Origin: Pseudorasbora parva
Lineage: Eukaryota > Chordata > Actinopteri > Cypriniformes > Gobionidae
NCBI RefSeq assembly: GCF_024679245.1
Contig: NC_090196.1
Coordinates: 11,638,782 to 11,702,781 of the forward strand
Direction: 5' to 3'
Length of the DNA stretch: 64,000 bases
Shown: one piece after another, positions 55,891-64,000 of the stretch
How the letters are laid out: each line of letters opens with the position of its first letter
How positions within the stretch are numbered: the stretch's first letter is position 1
Program-made: the position numbers and the translations under genes
The notes under the pieces: model-generated
Seen by the model: only the letters and a program-made list of their open reading frames with translations
Databases searched by the model: none
Told to the model about the DNA's origin: nothing

Positions 55891-56711
55891 AAACACATGC
55901 GATTGGTTATAAAGCACAACCCAATTATAACAGATGGCTTTTGAGGAGACTATAATAAGTTCAACCACCAAAGTGACTAGTGTGAGTGAATGTATTACAC
56001 ACGCCACATCTGAGATACACCCCCTAATACAGGCTGTTAATGTCAAGCCCTGATTATTATCCCTTAAAGGTCACCGTAGTCTTTTCTGAACTTATTTGTT
56101 CGTCTTTGGCTCAAGCTTCACATTATTTTCCAGACGTAGTTTTGGGATTAAGGTCAAAATTCACTTGCATTGCGTTCGCATGAAATGCTTGAACCACTCC
56201 CCCTCAGGTCACACTGGGCTGTCAGACAGCATCCCCTACGCTCATAGCCCAAGCTATAAGCCTCAAGAGGAATCTTTATGCTCTTCACATGAGGTCCTAC
56301 TGCTCAAAGGCCTGGGACCAACCACTTCAACAGAAGGGGTCCCTTTCAAGAAATGTGACCAGGGGATCCGAAGGAACCCCAACCAAATCACTACCCGGGG
56401 AGCATATTCACCTGAATGCCACCAGGGAGGCCTGACCTCGTGCCTTTTGTTTTGGACACTTCGGTTTGGCAAACCCTGTCTGTTCAGAAACAGAGCCTTC
56501 GGACACTGCCTAAGGTGAGGCATCCAGACTGAAGGACTGAAAAAAACTGGCAGTCCTTCTCAGACCGAATCTTAGAGACGGTATCCCAGAAAGCAATACT
56601 TAGCATAGTGCTTTACAACCATCCAAGGATCTACAAAGCACTAAGAAGGCCTCACGGGAGCTTTGGGATGGTCTGATCAGACTCAAGCGGCTGTGTGCTC
56701 TTAAATGACCC
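55891..56711. other. unclassified, mildly repetitive stretch
   Basis: GC-richer from about 56180. A frame at 56096-56518 (140 codons) has no domain I recognise. Together with 57592-58160 it may be a single older repeat split by the TIR element between them. Confidence 0.3.
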
Positions 56712-57591
56712 TTATGCCTAGTTCACACTGCACGATTTTTGCCCCGACTTTGAGTCGCCGACAGGTTTTGTGAAATCGCCGACAAATGCCTGAGATCACA
56801 GGCAATTAGGTGCTTGTGCACGCGAGTGACAATCATGCAGTGTGAATGATCAAAGACGCGATCAGAAAGGATCGCGAACGAGTCGCCGATGCCGGTGAGA
56901 TATTTGGCATGCTAAATATCTGGAGCTGTCGGCGATTCAAACTCCTGCTGTGTGAACAGCGTTCTGACTGAAAATTACACCGACAGCCAATGAGAGAGTG
57001 AGATACAGGGCAGCGGGAGGATCAGGGAGGAGTTATAGAGCAGAATTTCAGTATTTTAATATATATATTTACAATTCTATCAAACAGAAACAAAGGCCAA
57101 ACATTTGCACATCCAGCCACAGCAGCAGCACATTTCAAAATTATTTATTTACCTCAAACTGTCTTTGCAGAACAAAATCCTGGCTCCTTCTGTCTCTCCA
57201 ACAATTTCTTCCGCCATAATCTTTTTTCTTTTTCTCCACAAATCAGTGCACATACAATTTGAAGCAAACTTTGTGCAGTTTATCATTTTTAATAACAATT
57301 CCAAGTCTCGCACGAGAACTCCGGTCTGACGCACATGTGATCTCGCGTTGTTTACTTGTCACATCGCACGTGTGTTTGGGAAACGTAGTTTGCGCACCGG
57401 ATAGACAGAGAGTTGTCGGTGATTCTTCCTCTTGTTCAGTCATGCAGTGTGAAAGATGGTTTGACGACAGAGTCAAACCATCGTGCAGTGTGAACACAGC
57501 AGTGACTGAATGATACACCAGATAGTCATGCAGTGTGAAAAGAGCAGTGACCCGACGAGTTTGAAAATCGTGCAGTCTGAACTAGGCTTTA
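56712..57591. mobile_element. TIR element with TTA target duplication, Harbinger-like
   Basis: The left end TGCCTAGTTCACACTGCACG and the reverse complement of the right end (AGCCTAGTTCAGACTGCACG) are near-identical, and TTA flanks both sides, as in PIF/Harbinger insertions. The interior has further short inverted motifs (CATGCAGTGTGAA). No transposase frame. Confidence 0.65.
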
Positions 57592-58160
57592 GTGAGGGGA
57601 GCACCTGAGGCTGCTTGGCAGGAAACCCCCAGATGTAGGCTAAACTACCATAGGTTCTACTTACAAAGAACTGGTAAAAGAAAGGGCCTAATCTTGGAAA
57701 CCTTGTCTTCAAGAAGGCCCAGAGAGGCCTATTACCTAATATCAAGTTGTTCAAGGATGCCTAGAGAGGCCTACCACCTGATACCTGAGCACCCCGAATC
57801 GGGAACTCACCTTCCAAGAGGTCTAGTGAGGCCTTCTATCTGATAGCAAGCCCTCTAGGGAGGCCTGGCAAAGCCTGCTACCTGCTAGCAACATATGCTA
57901 ACTTTCAAAGTGACTAAGACTCTGAACACTCTGAACTCTGAGACTCTTGCAGCAGCTATGCATGTCATTCTCCTATAATGACGTTCTGCTGCTAAAAACT
58001 CTGCTAACATTTCGGTGCAAATGAGCGGTGGCCTCAAATTAACTCTCCCTGTGAGAGGAAACCTAAGTTTATATACACATCCACACACAACCTTCAAAGT
58101 GGATGGCCAACACACTTACATACACAGCCCAAAAACATGGAGCTGTATTCAGCCACCTAC
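57592..58160. repeat. degenerate tandem repeat of GGCC(C/T)AGAGAGGCCTA-type units
   Basis: Between about 57705 and 57890 related units recur: GGCCCAGAGAGGCCTATTAC, TGCCTAGAGAGGCCTACCAC, GGTCTAGTGAGGCCTTCTAT and CCTCTAGGGAGGCCTGGC. The period is about 50-60 bases. No gene is seen. Confidence 0.5.
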
Positions 58161-58164
58161 AGGG

Positions 58165-58400
58165 AAAATCAATTAATCAATCAATCAACTTTATTTATAT
58201 AGCGCTTTTACAATGCTGATTGTTTCAAAGCAGCTTTACAGTGTTAAACAGGACAATATTGTAACAAATTCGATTTGGCTAGTTTGATTTGGATAGTTTA
58301 TAGAATTAAATATAAACTAATCAATACATTTAATTTGTATATTTAGTTGAATAACTTGGATCATAATTTTAGTGTCCCCAACTGAGCAAGCCAAGCCAAA
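58165..58400 (-). mobile_element. LINE-type 3' tail in antisense
   Basis: AATCAATCAATCAACTTTATTTATATAGCG-type sequence (shown in part: TTTATTTATATAGCGCTTTT) read on the - strand ends AAAAGCGCTATATAAATAAA plus a TTGATTGATTGA-like tail, typical of L2-related 3' ends in fish. No coding sequence. Confidence 0.6.
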
Positions 58401-58572
58401 GGCGACAGTGGCAGGTTAACTGAAGGTTAACTGAAACCTTCAGTTAACCTTCCTTTCTACCTTCCTAATGGTGACATAAAACCCATACTCTATACAGGGC
58501 ACGAAGGTCTGTAAGAAATAAACATTGTAGTGTTATTACACAAAAAAGACCACCTCATCTCACCTGCGGCGT

Positions 58573-58648
58573 GTAGAGCGAAGACTCTACACAGTTCTCT
58601 ACACAGAGACTCTACACAGACTCTACACTCTAGACTCTACACAGTTCT
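58573..58648. repeat. short tandem repeat of AGACTCTACACA
   Basis: Several imperfect copies of GACTCTACACAG lie within 75 bases. Confidence 0.75.
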
Positions 58649-58749
58649 CATATGACCATGGTGTTCTACTGCCCTTGCATGCCTGAAAGTTGCGCTCTCA
58701 CTAACCAAACCAAAGCAGGCCATCAGAACATAGTTCCACACATCATAGA

Positions 58750-59177
58750 TGTACCATAGAACATACCTGTTATAAAAAGTGCCTGGTAATAAATATTAAA
58801 GATAAAAAATGGAAGAAGGTGAGGGCTAAGATATAAAACGCCCTCAAAGGAGGGGGATACATCATAAATGCAGACCACGTTTGTACTGGATCACCTCCCT
58901 TTAGATCCTTATTCCAGTGGGAATCCCGTCTTTTCTGATATCTAGTCCTCCACGGAGGGGGCTCACGAGAGGAGACACTAGCTCTCTGGTCCTGCATATG
59001 GCCCTCGGTCTGTGAAGGACCAGGCCCAGCCTGCCTGGGTGTGGACGCCATCACGTCGACGTGCAGCTTACTCTCGTTGGCCACCAAACTGTATTACACC
59101 CCTCTCGAGGCGATCGGCGAGCTCCATCTGGGACCCCATAACACGCATAGCCGCTGTGCCTCAGAAAGAGTGGAACC
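58750..59177. other. unclassified GC-richer stretch
   Basis: Open frames on both strands (58770-59087 and 59012-59245) without a known domain. The base composition and abrupt borders suggest an old repeat rather than a gene. Confidence 0.3.
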
Positions 59178-60150
59178 TAGGGCTGGACAATAATTCAATA
59201 TCAATATATATCGCGATAAAAAAAAATTCAATAACGGTGATATGATTTTTAAACACATTTCCGATATTTCAATATGACTGACGTTCAGGGCGCAGCTATC
59301 AGAAAGAGCAGAACACGATTGGCTTCTTGCGTGATAACGTACACCACGGACACGCAGCCAGTGCTCAGCAGTAGTAGGCTGATTATAGATCCAACGCGGC
59401 ACGTTTTAGCTACAAAGAGAGTTTCCCTGACCGCAACACAAATGTGACTGAACGAGCTTCCACAAGTAAGGAGAAATAAATAGTTGATAAGAGAAGAAAG
59501 ACTAACTTTCTTTAGTGGCGTGGAAGTGGTTCGGCTATCTAAAGCACTATTCGCACGGGATTAGTATTATCTAGGGACCTCTGTGATTTAGAAATGACTC
59601 CTCCACATCTGAGTTTTGCGCAGCGCATTCACACGGGATAAGCAAAGCCTGATTTTACTCGAATTTACTGACTTCTCCCGGATATGATGTCAAGACTTCG
59701 TTATAGATAGCTGTATGAAATCATGTATCGATATCGTTTTGATTATTTAACAGTAGCCTAATAAATAGGCCTAAATATAATTTCGTTATGAAGCTGAAAA
59801 TATACGGCGGAAGATTCAGTTTCAAAACTAAATGTAAAAGCGCCTATTTAAACAAGATTGTCATTGTACTATACTGTTCTGTTCTGTTTTTCATTAAGAA
59901 CAGTATTGATGTTAATATTAAACACACCATTCAATCAGATTACTCTCAAATTGATATTCATTCTAAAGTGAAAGTATAATCCGTGCGGGCGCGGCTGCAC
60001 GGGAATTCATAACGGTGCGCATTATGAATGCAGACTTTATTCTTCGTGAAAGATAAAGATAGAAATACTCACAGGAAGAAAAAAAGCTTGCAAAAATTAT
60101 ATACGATCCGCCTAATCCTGGCCAAATCACAGAGATGTCGATTCGAATTT
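59178..60150. repeat. dispersed repeat starting AGGGCTGGACAATAATTC
   Basis: The left end AGGGCTGGACAATAATTCAA followed by ATATATCGCGATA is a recognisable fish TIR-type start. A matching right end is not clearly seen; the ATATCGCGATATATCG motif near 61410 may be part of it. Confidence 0.4.
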
Positions 60151-60154
60151 CTTT

Positions 60155-60425
60155 GATAAACATCTATGACCTTTAATACATCTAGTCTTCATGCTTCAAC
60201 CAAAAGTATGGTTTCACTAATAATAAATGTACATTTGCATAAAGCATGCATATTTGTCCATACCCCTGTTGGTTAGAGTATTAAAAAACTTAATTTAAAC
60301 TTAATTTAGGATACATTTACAATTGCTAAAAATGTGCAATTAAATTGCGATTAATCGTGAGTTAATTCATGACACACATGCGATTAATCGCGATTAAATA
60401 TTTTAATCGATTGACAGCCCTAATT
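60155..60425. mobile_element. right end of a GGGCTGTCAA-type element
   Basis: Near-identical to 55610-55890 (for example TAATAAATGTACATTTGCAT against TAATAAACATACATTTGCTT) and ends ATCGATTGACAGCCCTAA. The left part is missing. Confidence 0.7.
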
Positions 60426-60890
60426 ATTATACATTATATTCAACATTATGTATAGTTGTTGTATGATTCTATGTAATAAGATTATTAATGTAATAATGTC
60501 ACTGAAACGCCTCACTGAAAACTGGAAAAAAAATTCCCTCACGCATTATTCACGCTTTCAATCCAGGCAGCATCTCTCCCCATGCCTGCTATGCCCTGCC
60601 TCTCCCGCTATTAATGCAGTATGTAAGAATGAACTATCTGAAATGCTTTGAATAATCATGCCACTAAAACTAAATGTGATCTGGTTATTTAAATTATGTT
60701 TGCGCGTTTACTAAGGAGTTTCGCTTTAAATGGTGTTTGAGCTTTGACTTTGAGGAGTGTCGATTTAAATAATATTTGTGCTCTCGCTAAGGAGCGCTGT
60801 TTCGGCAGCACGTGCACTTCAGATGATCAATGCAATCCGTCACAGTTCTAATCGCAAGAAAGCTTGTCAGAATGACTGCTCTTAAACTGT
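60426..60890. other. gene-free stretch
   Basis: No exon or clear element is recognised. Confidence 0.3.
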
Positions 60891-61310
60891 AAACGTATAG
60901 TTCATCCAAGAATTTTTATTCTGCATTTACTCCCTCATGTTGTTTTCGCGCGTCACGCAATCATTTGAACGTCCGCGTTTACTACAGTATGTGCGTCTTG
61001 TTAAATATATTCATCACATAAAGCCATTGTGTCTCTTTAAAGGACTTGAAGACTAAAAAAAAATTTTGATTAGACACTCGATAAGTTATTTTTACATGCC
61101 TTTATGACATTCTTTGCATCTTTTAAATTTAAGAGGAAAGAACTTTAAAAATTTAGGGACATAAATCCCTCAGGTTTAATGAAAAATATCTTCTTTTGTA
61201 TTTGGAAGACGTAAAAAAACGACATGGTGAGTGAGTAAATGATGACAGAGTTTACATTTGTGGTAGCCTACATTTGTTAATTTGTGTTTGGGTGAATTAT
61301 ACCTTATAAA
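60891..61310. mobile_element. degenerate TAGTTCACCC-type TIR element
   Basis: GTATAGTTCATCCAAGAATT at the left and GTTTGGGTGAATTATACC at the right form imperfect inverted ends about 410 bases apart. Confidence 0.5.
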
Positions 61311-61427
61311 TAGGCCCACTACAGCAAGTTGAGCCTTGGATAAAACAACTCTATATCGCGAATCATATCGTTTCCATCAACGATACATCTCGTCATATTT
61401 TTATATCGCGATATATCGTTTAACGTT

Positions 61428-61615
61428 TCCATTGCAGTTTGGCAAAAATGTCCCTTTTCGAATTGCCTGAAATGAGAATGCCACCTCATGAGAGCGTAAA
61501 AACTTTTTTGCGATACATGGGAGTTTTTGCAAAATTGCCGCGTTTCCATTGGGCTTATTTTCAATTCACAATTTCAATTTGCGAAATTTGAAGGGTAATG
61601 GAAACACGGCTATTG
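61428..61615. repeat. small foldback with CGTTTCCATT ends
   Basis: ACGTTTCCATT at the left pairs with AATGGAAACACGG at the right. Another GCGTTTCCATTGGGC lies inside. Non-coding. Confidence 0.5.
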
Positions 61616-62240
61616 TCATACTAAAAGCTAAAATACAAAAATTTTGATTTCAGTGGACGTTTAAAGAAAAAGTCAACTTAAAAAGTGTAATCACACTTAG
61701 TGGTTGTTTGCACTATTGCTATTGCCAATCAATATAAAAAAGGGCATGCAAATGACAGTTTACAGGGGTCTAATTTTGAGTTGGCATCAACAAAATTTTC
61801 TATAGCCTTTTCTTCCCTTTAGTGACATACCCATGTGAAACTGCTTCTTTAACAATGAAAATGTATATATATATATATGATTGAATCATTGTAGTTTGCT
61901 ATTGCTGCAATCTCATGTGAGTGACAAGCTGTCCCCCCTCAATCCATGAGCAACGTCACCCTAGAAGTGATGTCACTGCACAACGGTACATTAATGTAAA
62001 TGTTTTTATGTTTTTGATGTTTAATAGCCCTCGGAAGGAAACAACTGCTTCTTCTTAACTGTAGGGGGTGCTGTGCTTATAGATGTGTAAATGAGGGTGT
62101 GCATCTGGTGTCATGGGGGAGGGGGGCACTTGGGAATATCTAAAATGACCTGGATCCCTCCTGCTTCGCTGACGGTTCCCTCTACACCGTCACCACTCAG
62201 TGTGCATTCTGTGTAACGGGCTCAGGGTTTTATTTTTGGA
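61616..62240. other. gene-free stretch with a TIR fragment
   Basis: 61616-61675 matches the right end of the 3110-3863 element (TTTTGATTTCAGTGG). From about 61900 the base composition rises towards the candidate exons downstream. Confidence 0.35.
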
Positions 62241-62850
62241 CTGCTATGGAGCCTGTGCCTTCCATTTGAAGGAAGGGGGAATAGTTGAACTTAACATGAG
62301 TCTCCCGTTCTGACAGTCCAAGCTGGGACAAGCAGGCAGCCGCCGGACACCCCTGAACAGCAGACACACAGGTATAAAACCACAGAAGAACTGATTAAAA
62401 TTTGATTTCTGTCCTCTGGTTATTATTATATGAATACCTTGTGTGGAAGTGCATGCCATGTCTGTCCTTTGGGAAAAGGCATTGACAGTTTGTAGCAGGC
62501 TAACTTAACAGTCTGAAGGTTTCTGCATAAGGGAGTGTAAATATAACACAATGTAATTAAAAAATAGTACTACCACTATTTGTTTCAATGCAGCCATATT
62601 TATATATGTCCTTGTCATTAAAATACATTTACTTATTTTCAAAGACATAATTCAGGCATGTTATCTTTACAGGGGAACTTGTCTGAAGTGTCTTCAACTG
62701 TCTTACAGTCATCTCTTGGTAAGTTTTTTTTAAGCACACACATACAAGTGTGCATATTGCCGTAGACTATATGTCATTACATGCACAATTACTTTTTTCC
62801 AACAGGTGGTTGCTAAGAAGCAATTAGCTAGTGCATGATTTTACTGCTTT
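62241..62850 (+). other. candidate untranslated 5' exons of an unidentified gene
   Basis: A possible exon ends GACACACAG|GTATAA at 62371. A 46-base exon 62673-62718 has the acceptor TTATCTTTACAG and the donor TTG|GTAAGT. A third acceptor, TTTTTTCCAACAG, opens an exon at 62806. The sites are well formed and in order, but no coding frame runs through them. They would be noncoding exons of a + strand gene lying beyond the window. Chance is not excluded. Confidence 0.25.
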
Positions 62851-63132
62851 GCTATTCTTGCCCTTTCCTCTTTTGAACTTGCATCTTGGAAATTCTCCAA
62901 ACTGCCCAGCCTACCAGGCCCTTAAAAGGATGATCTCCTCTTGTATGCGTCTCTCTGGGCTGGAGACTTCTTTTACAAGCTCTTACAGTTGGCCTACATT
63001 TGCACTATTACAAAAGATTAATATCTAAATAGTCTTTAAACAAGATACGTTTACTTATGATGCAGAAATAGCTTATGTTAAGAATTGTATGTATTTTATG
63101 TATAGAGAAAATATGTATTTATTCAGTGTTTC

Positions 63133-63192
<60 letters not shown>

Positions 63193-64000
63193 TTAAGCAC
63201 AAATATAGGATTATATTCAGTTAAAAAAAAATTGTATTCTTATATTTTACCTCAAATGCTTATTAACCCAGGGGTTAATATCCATTATATCTATATTATT
63301 GCATAAATTAGTATTTCATGAATATGAATATTATTTAGTAATCCAGTATGAAAGAGCATAAAAGCAGCTTTTTGATATATGATCATAGGTTGTGCGTCAA
63401 CAGACACCACTGAATCTGATTGGTAGTAAATTTTCAGTGATTTATTATGTAATTTAATGTAGCTGTCCACCTATGGCTAAAGCAGTGACTGCCCCCAGAT
63501 CATTCGGCATTGGTTTACAGTGAGGGTGGAGTGTGACACCACACTCCGTGACAGAGAGCAAATTACTTGCTCATTCGCTTTCACCCTAAAATTAGGCCAA
63601 GGAGCCATCCTAGATGTGTTGTGGTAGTTTAGTGCATGTGTGCATACTTGTAAGAAACCATATCAAGTGAAAAATATTCTTTTTGCATTCTATTTGCATT
63701 TTAAACTTAGAATTAAGCAAAAATCGAAATTAAGAATCATACAAAATATCAAATTTATTGAAAATAAAAAGCTGTAATGGACTATAAATCACATTCTTCT
63801 TTTTTTGACCATGATACCATTGGGTAGAAACTAATTCCAGTGTTTAAAAAAAAAAAAAAAAAAGTGGTAAATTATGCAAAATGACAATAAAACAGAGATA
63901 AGAAAACCAATGTCATAAAATGTAACATACCAATGAGTAAAACAAAGATTGGCAATGGATTAAAAGACATGCAAATAATCTAGAATTTTAAAAAATATTT
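62851..64000. other. gene-free AT-rich end of the window
   Basis: AT-rich with a (TTA)n array at 63133-63193 and a poly(A) run near 63846-63863. No exon supported. Confidence 0.4.
63133..63193. repeat. (TTA)n microsatellite
   Basis: About 60 bases of TTA repeat. Confidence 0.95.

Noticed and set aside
56096..56518. A 140-codon open frame as a possible gene
   Set aside because: No known motif, no ATG in good context and no splice support; the surroundings look repetitive.

Overview
The window is vertebrate nuclear DNA from a teleost, almost certainly a cyprinid (zebrafish or carp relative). Three spliced genes can be rebuilt with intact frames and splice sites. Two of them, myod1 and fast skeletal troponin T (tnnt3), match fish proteins closely. 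The rest is AT-rich, full of microsatellites, and crowded with TIR elements, LINE, Gypsy and DIRS fragments of kinds common in cyprinid genomes.

Layout. 1-9 kb has no secure gene: a (CA)n array, two TIR-type elements, a decayed L2-type LINE (6.35-8.41 kb) split by a MITE, and one weak candidate exon. 9.36-15.86 kb (+) is a three-exon gene for a divergent ferritin that has lost nearly all ferroxidase ligands. Its 5 kb second intron carries nested elements and an inverted copy of part of the myod1 3' UTR. 18.22-20.07 kb (+) is myod1, complete (275 aa, three exons), with a TATA box upstream and a repeat-rich 3' UTR to about 20.75 kb. 22.1-29.9 kb (-) is tnnt3, complete (231 aa, 12 coding exons plus a probable untranslated first exon), convergent with myod1.

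30-62 kb is transposon-dominated. A Gypsy element on the - strand (32.58-36.46 kb) sits inside a TTAA-flanked TIR element, which sits inside another TIR element. A nearly full-length Gypsy/chromovirus (+, 43.33-48.56 kb, LTRs about 99% identical) is inserted in a DIRS-like retrotransposon, which is interrupted a second time by a 5'-truncated Gypsy (-, 49.1-51.8 kb). Further TIR elements follow. 62.2-62.85 kb has a weak candidate for the untranslated 5' exons of another gene. No rRNA, CRISPR or intact tRNA was seen.

How the genes relate. MyoD1 is the master bHLH activator of the skeletal muscle programme. Troponin T is a thin-filament product of that programme and links troponin to tropomyosin. 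Their tail-to-tail pairing 1.4 kb apart is the functional core of the window. The ferritin-like gene lies head-to-tail upstream of myod1 and has no evident muscle role. The observations most worth following are the inverted myod1 3' UTR copy in the ferritin-like intron, the ferroxidase-dead ferritin, a dense cluster of the heptamer TAGGCTA around myod1, and self-priming signatures in two Gypsy elements.
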